Positions 19,472 through 33,179 of a stretch of DNA of 64,000 nucleotides are shown in pieces (position 1 is the first letter of the stretch; every line of letters begins with the position of its first letter). A program made the translations under genes and the position numbers. The DNA is from Engraulis encrasicolus (lineage: Eukaryota > Chordata > Actinopteri > Clupeiformes > Engraulidae). Location: assembly GCF_034702125.1 (NCBI RefSeq), contig NC_085865.1, positions 27,121,460-27,185,459 on the forward strand. The letters are read 5' to 3'. Under the pieces are notes generated by a model, which did no database searches, was not told the DNA's origin, and saw only the letters and a list, made by a program, of their open reading frames with translations.

Positions 19472-19938
19472 GGGTTGTTGAACATGTTTCAAAATTACCT
19501 CTTCCCTCAACGTCGGCTATTTTTTCTCTTTCTCTGGGAATGTTTTAGGACCTAAACTCAACTTAAATGGACTCACTGAACTACTATGCTACAGAACTAC
19601 TGACTGAGCCGCGCCATGGACTGGCTGGCTGCCAGCAGAGACAAGCGAGGCAACAGCGTGAGCGTGCAATAACCTATGAAGTTCAAGACACTTTGGCCTA
19701 TATTACAATTACAAATTACAAATTAATTATAAATAATTATATTTTTTAATGTCCATTCGTCCATGGCTTGGAAATTTCGTCTCGTCTTAGTCTCTTTGAC
19801 GAAAATATTTTTTATTTTCGTCATATTTTTATTTGCTGGAGGCAATTTTTAGTGCGTCATCGTCTCGTCATCGTCAAGGGAAAAAGGGGCGTTGACGAAA
19901 TATTTTCGTCATCGTCGTGGTTGACGAAATTAACACTG
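19472..19938. other. Right part of the hAT element
   Basis: Begins with the GGGTT duplication and ends in a TTCGTC/GACGAA-rich subterminal zone and the inverted terminus at 19,938. A short frame at 19,567-19,749 has no recognisable similarity. Confidence 0.7.
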
Positions 19939-20089
19939 CATCGGTGTGTGTTTCAACCTTTCAGTACATTGAAATTGTACATTTTGAGTCTGCACCTGGC
20001 TAAAATAGATGGGTGTGAGTTTTGAATGAAATCCTATGGAGAGTATCATGATCTGCTTCTGTAGTCACAGTACATGTTGACATGCACGC

Positions 20090-20300
20090 TTCTTTAGGTG
20101 TAATTCATATTTCAAATGTTGACGGCATTCATACATCCCCAAACGATGTCAGTCCCACCACACATGCTTGACTAGCCAGATGATGCACTTTTTTGGTCAA
20201 ATTCACTTGTTTACCACCACACATGCTTGACTCCATCTAAAGCAAATTTGTCTATCTTGGTCTCATCAGACCATACAACATGGTTCCAGTGATCCATATC
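20090..20300 (-). pseudogene. Tc1 transposase fragment in the foldback element
   Basis: The - strand reads DHWNHVVWSDETKIDKF at about 20,240-20,297; WSDETKI is the segment around the second catalytic Asp of Tc1-type transposases. Downstream residues decay quickly into stops. The mirrored right arm (20,322-20,520, + strand) begins just inside this motif and reads on as KHGCGTDIVWRCM-like sequence, matching the following conserved region KHGGGSIMVWGC of the family. The fragment is too short and broken to work. Confidence 0.7.
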
Positions 20301-20938
20301 CTTGGTCTGTTCATTTCTCTTGAGACCAAAATAAACAAATTTGCTTTAGATGGCGTCAAGCATGTGTGGTGGTAAACAAGTGAATTTGACCAAAAAAGTG
20401 CATCATCTGGCTCGTCAAGCATGGTTGTGGGACTGACATCGTTTGGCGATGTATGGATGCCGTCAACGTTGGAAATCTGAATTACACCTAAAGAAGCATG
20501 CATGTCAACATGCACTGTGACTACAGAAGCAGATCATGATACTCTCCATAGGATTTCATTCAAAACTCACACCCATCTATATTAGCCAGGTGCAGACTCA
20601 AAATGTACAATTTCAATGTACTGAAAGGTTGAAACACACACCGATGACCTCCCTTTTAATCCCTTTTCATTTCGAAATGAAAAAATGAATGTAGTTGCTG
20701 CCAAAGGTGGTTTTACAAAGTATAAAGCAAAGGCTGTGAATACTTTTGTAAACAAATCTTTGTTTTTTTATTTTTATACATTTTCAAAACTGACAACTTG
20801 TTCTTCACATGGTCATAATGGAATAATTTGTGTAGGATTTTGACAACAGAGATTCATTTGTAGCATTTGGAATAAGGCTGTAAGATAATAAAATGTGAAA
20901 AAAGTGAAGCGCTGTGAATACTTTCCGGATTGACTGTA

Positions 20939-23877
<2,939 letters not shown>

Positions 23878-24035
23878 GGGGTTTCAGACCCCGGTGAGAC
23901 CTCCAACATCTTTAAGCACAAGATTGCTCTCTTCATCACACTCCCAGGCCCACGGGCGAGCCATTTATCCAGCTGGGTGAGCTGCATTGGGGGTGCTGGA
24001 CTGAACTTTATTTAGAAAGAGCATCCCCCCCACAC

Positions 24036-24279
<244 letters not shown>

Positions 24280-24432
24280 TAAGGGTGTATGGTTTGGAGT
24301 TGTTTTTTGTGGGATGCACAAAATAAGGAAACAATAAGGAAAAAATAACATCGAATGATGAAAGCAAATGAATCAAAGCGATGAATAGAAATGGTGAATG
24401 AATGCAATCTAAAACAATGCACTCAGAAGCAG

Positions 24433-24853
24433 ACCTTCGCCAAGGACGCTGTTTGATAGAACACTATGTTACACCCTAAGTCTGTCTGCCTTCTTTTTGT
24501 GGAGTTAGAAACGGGAATGTCAAAATTCGCCCTATCCCGTAATTCAATTTGCAGTCACTAGGGGCGTCTAGATTTCTAGGCTAACAATGGTGAAGAATCT
24601 TTAAAGCAAGTCCAACAGGCGGACAAAGATGTGTCCTTCTATGCACTGCCGCTTTGTGGACACAAGAGGGAATTACAATTTAGAGAATGCGTTTCAGACG
24701 GACAGACAGACATACCCTCTTATAGAGATGCTAGGACGCATCTAAAAATAGGCCTACTAGTTTGTGACCCAGATCACCACCAAATTTCAATCGCAGACAA
24801 TGGAAGCCAACACCAACCAACATGACCGAAAATAAAACCACCTTGGCGGAGGT
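24433..24853 (-). mobile_element. Dispersed repeat, ACCTCCGCCAAGG family, copy 1
   Basis: Starts ACCTTCGCCAAGGACGCTGTTTG and ends CCTTGGCGGAGGT, i.e. imperfect inverted ends. It shares GATAGAACA, the CACTAGGGGCG-TCTAGATTTCTAG block and the ends with the copy at 36,051-36,404, which lies in the opposite orientation. Non-coding. It could be a MITE or other non-autonomous element; no target duplication is clear. Confidence 0.65.
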
Positions 24854-25454
24854 AAATATAATGAATTTAAACATAAACTTAAAGCACGGCTTCCTTAATT
24901 TTTAGAGTTGCCTCAACTACTTGTTTACAGTGTACTAAAAGTTTGTGATGTTGTTTGTTGTTGTCATCGCGAGCCCTTTTCACCCTCACACCCAGAGATT
25001 TCTGGGACGAGTGCTGTGATTGCTTAGACAAGCATTAAGACCCAGACTATTAGAAGTCCATCAAACACGGCTGGTGCGCTCATGCAGAGTCCTGCTGGGT
25101 TAGCCACACACAGGTTTCTACAACCCCCTTCCATGCTCGACGCTTGATGAATTACCCACACTCGCATTAGGCTCTCTAACAAACAGCCATTAAGGATTTC
25201 CGTTCTTGTTTATTGAGTCAGTGAGTCTGATCGATGAGTCAGCCTTAAGCTGCACCGATTACTTGCAAATAAGTTGTACAAGTTGTTCCATGCAGTTTTT
25301 ACTCCCGGTGAACATACACATGCACAGACAAATAACACAGGCATGAAATTAAATGTGAAACTACAGTATGAAATGTGTATCATCTAGCTGTCAATCTCAC
25401 CCAATGTAGTTAGGCTACTATACAGTATATTTCCTATGTGGTTTCACATGCCTT
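24854..25454. other. No feature recognised
   Basis: AT-rich unique sequence without recognisable coding or transposon ends. Confidence 0.6.
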
Positions 25455-25491
25455 GCGCGCGCGCACACACAGACACACACAGACACACACA

Positions 25492-25523
<32 letters not shown>
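25455..25523. repeat. (CG)/(CA)n microsatellite with GACACACA units
   Basis: GCGCGCGC passes into CA dinucleotides with three regularly spaced AGACACACAC interruptions. Confidence 0.9.
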
Positions 25524-25524
<1 letters not shown>

Positions 25525-25838
25525 CCATTTTAATTCAACACTTAGAGAGCACTCTGAGACCTTATAGGCTCTACAACAGTGGTTGTTGACCTTTTTCTTT
25601 GAGCAACAGCCACCTTGACCTCACCACAAGCCTCCAAACGCCCATTGACCTCATCACAAGCCTGCAATCCCTGAATAGCCCCCATTGAGAAACAGTTCTC
25701 TACCAGATGTTAAATTGACTCTGTAAGTGTTGAGTTAACTCTGCATGTTTACTTTGCACAATTACAGTGCAGTAGAATATTTCTTATGCAGAAGTGCTAT
25801 GTTAGAAAGGCAAGGTGGCTGCTTGGGGAAAGTTAAAG
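25524..25838. other. No gene recognised
   Basis: Contains a short duplicated phrase (CACCTTGACCTCACCACAAGCCT and CCATTGACCTCATCACAAGCCT, about 25,611-25,662) and otherwise unique sequence up to the outer hAT. Confidence 0.55.
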
Positions 25839-25865
25839 GTTTTCACTAGGGCTGGAACATTAATG

Positions 25866-27085
25866 CAGTGTTTCCCAACCACTGTGCCGCGGCACACTAG
25901 TGTGCCGTGAGAGATCGTCAGGTGTGCCGTGGAAAATTCTTGTTTTCAAAAAAAAAAAAGAAAAAAAAGAAGAAGAATTCATTATCAGCAAATAGGCCTA
26001 ATGCCTATATGTCATTATGTACTGTCTGCTGTTGACTGGCGTCCTAATCATGTAATAATTCCTTATCACTAGGTGGCAGCAGGTAGCGAATTGCATTGTA
26101 GTAGCTGTCAAAAAAGGCAAATGCCGTGCCGTGAGCTCGAGTCAATACAAAGAGAGTTTGGATTTAGGACTACCGGTACTTGTACGTGGGATGCAACGGC
26201 ACCGATTCCATTGTGCTTGGTATGTAAACGAAACACCCTTCATAAAACAAGAGTGCAAACTATTTTGTTGGCCTGCGTAAGCAAACAGAGAACCAAGCAA
26301 CATTTATGAGGGAAAAAGGTAAACGAGAGAACCTTAAAGCTAGCTACCACGTTGCTGAACTTGTAGCTAAATAAAAAAAAAAGTCACAAAGTGGCAGAGA
26401 CGCTATTAGGCTACCTGCCTGCAAAGCCATTGTAAATTATGCTTGGACCTTAAGCGGTTAGAGAAATAGCCAAAGTCCCACTCTCTAACACAATTTCCAG
26501 ACATTGATGACATGTCTGCTGACATCGAAAGTGTGGTTTTGGAAAAGATCCGTATCCGTGAGAAATTTGCGTTGCAACTTGACGAGGCTGATATTAGTGG
26601 ACATGCGCAACTCCTGGCCAATGTGCGTTTTGTGGATGGAGACGCAATCAGAGAAAGCGTTCTATTTTGCAAGTCATTGGACAGAGATTGATATTAAACA
26701 TGCATATTCATACTGTAACACTGAAATCTTTCCTAAATAGCATCGCTACTGTCAGAATAAGCATTAGGATTCCTGCAAATAGAATGCTTTTGGAATAACA
26801 ATTTGTAAATAGTAAGTGAGGCCTACTTTGAAGTTTATAGCTTCCTTAAGAAGGGACATGTTAAGTGCACTTTTTATTTGAAAGAGGAAATTGAAAAGAT
26901 GATAAAAAAATATTTTTTTGTGTTTATTTGATTGCTATTCAAGACACTTTTATAAGAATGACTATATTGTTAGGCGGATACTATAATTTGTTTTCATTAT
27001 TTCATCATTTTTGGTTGGTGGTGTGCCGCGAGATTTTTTGAAGGGAAAAAGTGTGCCCTGGCTCAAAAAAGGTTGGGAAACACTG
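25866..27085 (+). mobile_element. Inner hAT element with decayed transposase
   Basis: Ends CAGTGTTTCCCAACC (15 bp inverted) at 25,866 and 27,085, flanked by CATTAATG at 25,858-25,865 and 27,086-27,093 (perfect 8-bp duplication) within the outer hAT. The subterminal GTGCCGCGGCACAC / GTGTGCCGCGAG motifs are characteristic of this hAT family. It holds only the N-terminal part of a transposase. Confidence 0.9.
26073..26690 (+). pseudogene. hAT transposase remnant, ZBED5-like N-terminal part
   Basis: Readable pieces in shifting frames: FGF...APIPLCLVCKR (BED zinc-finger half with CxxC), KVNERTLKLATT-like helix, KSHKVAETL, VREIAKVPLSNTISRH, then ...KIRIREKFALQLDEADISGHAQLLANVRFVDGDAIRE around 26,540-26,650. 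This order matches the N-terminal half of ZBED5-type hAT transposases, including the LDE(S)xD region of the catalytic core. Multiple stops and loss of the C-terminal half make it non-functional. The family match is from memory. Confidence 0.7.
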
Positions 27086-27314
27086 CATTAATGCATTAGT
27101 TTCGATTAATTAATCACACAAAACGTGATTAAAAAAATTAAGATTAAGCTTATTTATTGTCACTAGACCAAATCCATGTGAAAAAATACTTTTTACTGTT
27201 CTCAAGTCAGATATTTAAATGCGATTAAAATGTGATTAATTCGATTAATTAATTTCAAAGCCCATAAATTAATTAGATTAAAAATTGTAATCGAGTCCCA
27301 GCCCTAGTTTTCAC

Positions 27315-27739
27315 ATAAATACAGGGATTCAAAAAGGCTGCAACTCCAGAGCCGATTGTCAAAGCACTGGACATCCATGTGTCAGTGGGTAGTTTTCACT
27401 TGGCAACTACGTATAGTCACCCAGGGTCTGGCTCCCCCTTTTCTCTTATTGTCTAACACATTCCACACCGCTTCGACTCCAGGTCAACTGATTGATTTTA
27501 TTCCTTTAATTTTCTCAGCCGAAATACTCTTCCTTGACTCACCCCCCCCAACCCCCCCCCCCCTCTCTCCCTTTCTCTTTCCATCCCTCTCTCGTTCTGC
27601 CTGCTGCGGATTGTAATACCTTATTTTACAGCCCAGATGAACAGAGTTATTGAGTCTTATTGCTATCGATTTAGGGAATGGGAGAATTTGATGTGGTCCC
27701 GCGTTTGGCTCTGTCCACCCTGGCAAAGGTCTTTTTGCC

Positions 27740-27740
<1 letters not shown>
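27315..27740. other. Unique sequence with a C-rich run
   Basis: No gene seen. Poly-C stretches at about 27,540-27,565 precede a CT-rich patch. Confidence 0.55.
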
Positions 27741-27803
<63 letters not shown>

Positions 27804-27836
27804 TGAGTGAGTGAGTGAGTGAGTGAGAGAGAGAGA
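27741..27836. repeat. (GT)n-(GAGT)n-(GA)n microsatellite
   Basis: About 60 bp of GT, then GAGT tetramers to about 27,825, then a short GA run. Confidence 0.95.
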
Positions 27837-29010
27837 AGCACACATTGTGGGGATTACTTTTAAGCCACCAACACAGACAATTGTCCACTAGCCACATTGC
27901 CAATAAGGAGGAGAGTAGATATGGTAGATACTGCAACTGAGTCTGTGTATCTTGCCCAAGCATAAAGATAAGATTCTGGCTGGATTTGACTTTGGACTTG
28001 CCATCCTCCCCATTTTAGTTAATTATGTTTTCTGTGTTTTGTTTGTATTTGTTTGCCTCAAGCTCTCAAAAGATAGGAGGAACCGGATATTTTGTTTTGT
28101 ATACTGCTGTTTTAGTTAGGTAAGAATTGGAGCTCTTTGCAACCCGAAGGGGAAGGTTTTTTTTTGTTTATCTTTTCCAACAGGAAAGGTTTGTTTTCCA
28201 TTATAAACAAAACAACATTGGGCTGTACTGGCTATCCGACATGCACAGGGAATAGAACAATGTGTCAAATTAAACTGGTTGTTTTTACCCGCAACTAGGG
28301 CTGAAGTTCTATTAAAAAAGTATATGGCCACATGGAGAAACTACAGACAGCTAACAATGTCTGTTTACAAGTGTGAAGAACCTGCATGAACAGTTCTTTT
28401 TTTTCTTTTTCCTGGTTTAGCACCCCATTACTGCAAGTGTCTACCAGTCGATTCAATACGGTACATGTTGAGCAATCCCCGATAGCTTCCATGCAATAGC
28501 CTCCACGTGGACAGACAATAACAGCATTAGTCATAAAACAACAGGATTGTACAAGTAAGATAGTAACAACAAGGGATTTTTTGTTTCTTTATACTTTTCG
28601 AGTTTAACAGAAATTACTGTGTCAATGAGGCAGGACTGCTTATTTGCTGTAAACTGGTCAGAGGAGTTCCTGGACCTTGCATTTCCCTGTAGACTCAACC
28701 AAAAACTTGTGAAAAGAATACAGTAGGTAAACAAACGTTGAATAATCCTCATTAAACTAGTGGGCAGTAAAATAATTATTGCAGCACTTGAACTCATCAA
28801 AAAACTCCGGATTGTGCAGTGGCCCTGAGATGTGCAAACTATAGGAACACTAATATTATTTGAGACAACTTTACCTACCTGAAGTATTGCACTAAAGACA
28901 TTACATGTTTAAGACATTACTTTTACTCATACATTACGTTGCCACTCTGGTAACAACAATGGTATTTGAAACACATACCAAAACATTAGAAACACATAAA
29001 ATTGAACAGC
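27837..29010. other. No feature recognised
   Basis: AT-rich unique sequence with short open frames only. No transposon ends or splice-supported coding signal found by reading. Confidence 0.55.
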
Positions 29011-29651
29011 AGGCTCTTTTCCACATACAACCTGTGCCCTGCCATGTCATGTCGAGCTGAGTGGAGCTGTTTACCAAGCCTGGGGTGGGTTTCTCCAAAG
29101 TGTAGTCGTTAGTCAGTTAGCAACTTGGGTAGTTACCAATGGGAAATTGCATCGCAAACAACAAAGTAGCTGGTGTAGTTAGCAACTATGGTTTTGAGAA
29201 ATGGACCCCTGATTTGTGTTTCCATTACAAGTTCCATTACACGTTGCATTACTTTACGTAGGCTAATTGACTTAACGTTTGTCCGACAGATATCTGATCT
29301 ATTGAAGTAATAAATAGTTTCGGCGAAATCATATTTAGATACAAGTACGTCGATTTGTGCCTTCAATTTTATCATACTATTACAGTGTCAAACTCAATAG
29401 CATTCCTAGGGAGTTGATCTGGAGGCCGCCTTGATTGTTTTTTGAGTCACCGTTGAGGGTGAGCTGACGCACGGCATTCTGGGTAGTAGGCATCGGCATA
29501 CTGCTGAGCCCGGTTCAGGCGGCTGAAAAAATGAGGGCCGATTTTCGAGCTGTGCCATGCGGTACTTCACTAATCGAAATGGAATAAACGCTGACTGAGT
29601 TGTGCCATGTCGAGTTGTTACGGGTAGAAAACGGGCAGTGGAAAAGGGCCT
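29011..29651. mobile_element. Possible non-autonomous element, AGGCYCTTTTCCAC ends
   Basis: AGGCTCTTTTCCAC at 29,011 mirrors GTGGAAAAGGGCCT ending at 29,651 (one mismatch). Internal phrases TGTGCC..GCCATGTC.TGTCGAG appear at both ends in inverted orientation. No target duplication is obvious. It contains a younger MITE at 29,083-29,208. Confidence 0.5.
29083..29208. mobile_element. 126-bp MITE, PIF/Harbinger-like (CTG duplication)
   Basis: GGGTGGGTTTCTC and the reverse complement of GAGAAATGGACCC are imperfect inverted ends, flanked by CTG at 29,080-29,082 and 29,209-29,211. Inside, GTAGTCGTTAGTCAGTTAGCAACTT and AGTTAGCAACTATGG form further inverted motifs. Fish genomes hold many elements of this type. 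Confidence 0.65.
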
Positions 29652-30217
29652 ATTAAGTTTACATTCATCTAAGAAGGCTAAGATTCACCAGTGCCTGGAA
29701 TGTCCACTAGGATGGCAGAATTTTCTGATGCGATCAAAGAATGGCCATGAACAGAAATAATAAGAACCAATTTTGGTTTGGAAGATATTGCAAACCACAC
29801 TACAGAATAGCTCAGATAAAACCCAGAAAACCCATACATATAGTGGCGGTGCACTGTGCTCCTGTTCAGGGGCACCAAATAACCTTCATGAAAGAGTCAT
29901 TGCAAGAGAACAAAACATTCTCGGAGTCTGTCCTCACCTCAAAAACTTTTTGATAATGTTGGCCTTGATAAGGAAAGGTATGTTTTGGGCTTGTGTTAAA
30001 TCCCAGTTGCCCCAGTAAGCCTTCCAAAGACTCCGGCCTTTAAATCATTCATCTGGTCAAGCAGTACTGTAGATTTTGAAGTAAAATATTGAAAAAAAAC
30101 CTACAATACAGATAGTCTGGTATGCCTGTCTCTTTAGAATTGTATTAAACACTAAAGAAGTTTAATCATCTGCAGTCTGTAGAATTCCTTTGTTGTTTAA
30201 TCATATCAAATTGTATA
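29652..30217. other. No feature recognised
   Basis: Unique AT-rich sequence. Overlapping short frames near 29,741-30,018 match nothing I know. Confidence 0.55.
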
Positions 30218-30219
30218 TA

Positions 30220-31803
30220 CAGTGAGTCCAATAAGTATTTGATCCCTTGCTGATTTTGTTGGTTTGCCTACTAACAAAGACATGATCAGTCAATACATTT
30301 AATGATAATATGTATTTTAATATGTAGAGGCAGAATATCAAAAAGAAAATATAGAAATAAACTTCTGAGAATATATATTAATTTATTTCTATTTCACTGA
30401 GGGAAATAAGTATTTGATCCCCTGCCAACTGATAACAGTTCCGGTCCCACAGACCAGATAGGCACTTCCTATCAACTTGTCCTCTGAATTAAAGACTCAT
30501 GCACATACTAGCATGCATAAAAGACACATTGAATCAGCAGAAGCAGAATCAGTCCAGTGAATCATTCAGACTGCAACCTCACCAACATGGGAAAGACCAA
30601 AGGATATCAGGGACAAGATTTTAAACCTGAACAAAGAGGAAATGGTCACAAGAAAAGTCACAAGAAAGAGACTGGATATTAAGGACCCAACTATTGATGC
30701 ATTTATTCCGAAATCTAAGGAATACAAAATTACCATCCATCAGCCTGTCTGGGGTTCTATACACGATTTGACCTTTTGTAAGGATTCAATAATCATGAGA
30801 ACAGAAAGAAAGCACCCTAGACCTGTACGGGATGAACTAGGCAATGATATCATCTTCTGGGACCAAAATCACTGAGAAAACAATTGGTAGCCCTTAATGC
30901 CACAGAGGATTAAAATCCTGTAGTGCACACATGGTACCCCTGCTTTAGACGGAACCTGTGCAGTGACGCCTGAGGTTTGCCAATGAACATCAGACTGGTT
31001 TAGGATATGAAAAGGAGCTGTAGTCAGATGAAACCAAAATCAAGATGTTTGGCATTAACACAATTCAATGTGTTTTGAGAAAGAGCCTATGATCCCAAGA
31101 ACACCGTCCTCACCATCATGCATGAAAGTGGTATCATTATGGTTTGAGGGTGTTTGTTTGGCCAAGGCACAGGACAACTTGACATCGTCAACGAATGGAT
31201 GGAGGGAGACATGTAACGTGCAATCCTGAGTGCAAACGTCCTTCCCTCCACCACTATAATGAAGGTGGAACATTTTTGGATCTCCCAACATGACAATAAT
31301 ATGTGACATACAGTCAAAGCGACGAAGGAGAGGCTCAAGAAGAAGCTTATTAAAGTCATGAAGTGGCCTAGACAGTCTCCAAACATTAACCCTATAGTAA
31401 TTCTATGGAGGGAACTGAACCTCCCATTTGCCAAACTACAGCCACAAACTGTTAATGTTTTAGAGATAATGTGCAAAGGAAAGTTGGCAAAAATCAATTC
31501 TAATATATGCACAAACATTGTCAAGAACTAAAAGAAGCATCTGAATTCTGTGCTAGAGAACTAGGACTTTGCCACAAAGTACTTTGTCTTCTTTGGATAT
31601 AGGGGTCAAATACTTATTTGCCTACATGAAATACAAATTAATTAAAATATATTCTTAAAAGTTATTATCTGGAATTTCTTTTTGATATTCTATCTCTCCA
31701 TGTTAGAATACATATTATCATTACATTTAAAGACTGATCATGTCTTTATTAGTGTGGAAACTGGGAAAATCAGGAAGGGGTCAAATACATATTTGACTCA
31801 CTG
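30220..31803 (+). mobile_element. Tc1-like DNA transposon, inactive
   Basis: Ends CAGTGAGTCCAATAAGTATTTGATCCC-like at 30,220 and the mirrored GGGGTCAAATACATATTTGACTCACTG at 31,803, flanked by TA (30,218-30,219 and 31,804-31,805). A second inverted motif AATAAGTATTTGATCCCCTGCC occurs at about 30,405, and its mirror (GGGGTCAAATACTTATTTGCC) lies at about 31,602, giving the double-repeat ends typical of fish Tc1-like elements. The 1,584-bp length suits a full element with a dead transposase. Confidence 0.9.
30588..31560 (+). pseudogene. Tc1-like transposase pseudogene
   Basis: The frame starts MGKTK (ATG at about 30,588) and decays at once by stops and shifts. Later conserved blocks are readable: QMKPKSRCL (from SDETKI, catalytic Asp lost), TIMHESGIIMV.GC, QHDNN (catalytic Asp region near 31,290), KKKLIKVMKWPRQSPNINPI..LWRELN near 31,340-31,420. 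These match the DDE core and C-terminus of Tc1 transposases. More than ten stops are present. Confidence 0.85.
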
Positions 31804-31806
31804 TAT

Positions 31807-31910
<104 letters not shown>

Positions 31911-32009
31911 AAGGTGGAATAGAAGCAACACAACAACGCATCATTATTTTCTTCTGAACTACCTCGCCTATTGCCTGCATGCTAAGTCCTTCATATTGTC
32001 ACACACACA

Positions 32010-32167
32010 CAGGGCCGCTGACAGCTTTTGCTGGGCCCATATCAAATTCATTTGAAAGGGCCCCAAACCCAATAAATACAATGTAATGGGGACCCAATTC
32101 TGGGCCCCCTATTTCCCTGGGCCTGGGGGCAACATACCCATTTGCCCCAGCCCCATCGGCGGGCCTG
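32010..32167. mobile_element. Short hAT-like MITE inside a CA tract
   Basis: CAGGGCCGCTG at the left and the mirror of CGGCGGGCCTG at the right form imperfect inverted ends. CACACACA on both sides fits an 8-bp duplication but lies in a microsatellite, so it proves little. GGGCCC-rich interior. A diverged relative lies inverted at about 60,109-60,254. Confidence 0.6.
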
Positions 32168-32177
32168 CACACACACG

Positions 32178-32253
<76 letters not shown>
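32168..32253. repeat. (CA)n microsatellite
   Basis: CA dinucleotides with two CACG steps at the start. Confidence 0.95.
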
Positions 32254-32255
<2 letters not shown>

Positions 32256-32700
32256 AACACTGTCAAAATTCCAAAGAATTCCATGCAAATATTTCTCCAC
32301 ATATCTATGACCTACTGGGGTGCACTTCCTGTGTGAGATCCTGTGTTTGCTGAGAGCGCGGGACTACTATCATGTCTCCACATCTTAAATAATTGGTAGG
32401 GCCTAAATATTGCAATCTACACCAATAAACATCAATTTCAAACACAGTAGGCGTATCAATATATTTGCCCACGTTAATGAGAGGCTCACAAACATTAAAT
32501 TACATCCTCTGTTAACCTATCAATGGGTCTGACTAGCCTCGCCTTCGGTAACACACTAAAAGAATCATTCATTTTTGCCACTTTTTCTGTTTGAGTGGCT
32601 GGGAAGACATACTGAGTACCCAAACCAATAACATTTCCCCTTCGACCCAGCAACAGAGAAGTCAAAGTTCAACACTGAGGGATGTGGAGCTGAAATAGCC
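32254..32700. other. No feature recognised
   Basis: Unique sequence; nothing coding seen. Confidence 0.5.
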
Positions 32701-32718
32701 GACAACCATAGGTGGAAT

Positions 32719-33179
32719 TTGCAGAACCAGATCCAAAGACAGGACCCGGACTTGTTGAACAAGACTTCTTCTGACACTGGACAGAAAAGACCTGGCACAG
32801 GGCAAAGTACTCTAAATGCAGTTGTCAAGAAGCCAAAATTGGTCAATGTACCCATCACATTTAAGGCCCTAGTAGATGAGTGTATGGAACTCGTCACAGT
32901 GAACGACAGACCATTTTCCTTAAAGGATAGTGACTATAGAAAAGAATAGACCCTCTACAACAAGCAATCGGAAATGGTTCAGCAATTTATTCAGCCAACA
33001 CTTTTAAAAAGGTAACAACACTCGTCGACAGCGAAAGGAGAAAACTGATGGATGAACTTAGTGGCAGGCTTATCCTGCTGAAAATCGTCAGTGCCACTTG
33101 CAGGGATCGTTCTGTTATGGGGAGTAACGTGCAATATAAAGCTGGGGGAAACATTGTGTTACGGACGCTGGCTGTTTGA
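32719..33179 (+). pseudogene. hAT transposase fragment
   Basis: Frame 1 (32,719-32,949) reads GQSTLNAVVKKPKL...FKALVDECMELVTVNDRPFSLKDSDYRKE. After a frame change, 33,003-33,179 reads KKVTTLVDSERRKLMDELSG, then a region like LKxDxATRxxRSVxGxNVQY, ending ...IVLRTLAV. This is the segment leading into and across the first catalytic Asp of hAT transposases, but that Asp reads Val here. The rest of the transposase is missing and no terminal repeats were found. Similarity is by pattern, not database search. Confidence 0.65.

Larger units (their letters stand above)
10786..19938. mobile_element. hAT element carrying an LTR retrotransposon
   Basis: Inverted ends CAGTGTTAATTTCGTCA (17 bp, perfect) at 10,786 and 19,938 are flanked by CATCGGCG (10,778-10,785) and CATCGGTG (19,939-19,946), an 8-bp duplication with one CpG-type transition. 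Without the nested retrotransposon it is about 1.85 kb. No transposase can be read in it, so it is a non-autonomous derivative. It contains a TC microsatellite and dense subterminal motifs. Confidence 0.85.
10481..20936. mobile_element. Palindromic (foldback) Tc1-like element, split by a hAT
   Basis: The left end CAGTCAATCCGGAAAGTATT at 10,481 and the mirrored right end at 20,936 are flanked by TA (10,479-10,480; 20,937-20,938), the Tc1/mariner target. After removing the nested hAT and one 8-bp duplication, about 1.29 kb remains. It consists almost entirely of two inverted arms of roughly 615-620 bp (left: 10,481-10,785 plus 19,947 to about 20,262; right: about 20,322-20,936) around a spacer of about 60 bp. 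Each arm carries the same terminal repeat plus a piece of transposase. It therefore arose as an inverted duplication of one end and is non-autonomous. Confidence 0.85.
25847..27306. mobile_element. Outer hAT MITE (TAGGGCTGG ends) split by another hAT
   Basis: TAGGGCTGGAAC at 25,847 and GTCCCAGCCCTA ending at 27,306 are inverted ends, flanked by GTTTTCAC at 25,839-25,846 and 27,307-27,314 (perfect 8-bp duplication). Without the insert it is about 232 bp, AT-rich, with ATTAATTCGATTAATTAATT motifs typical of the common vertebrate hAT MITEs of this end type. Confidence 0.85.
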
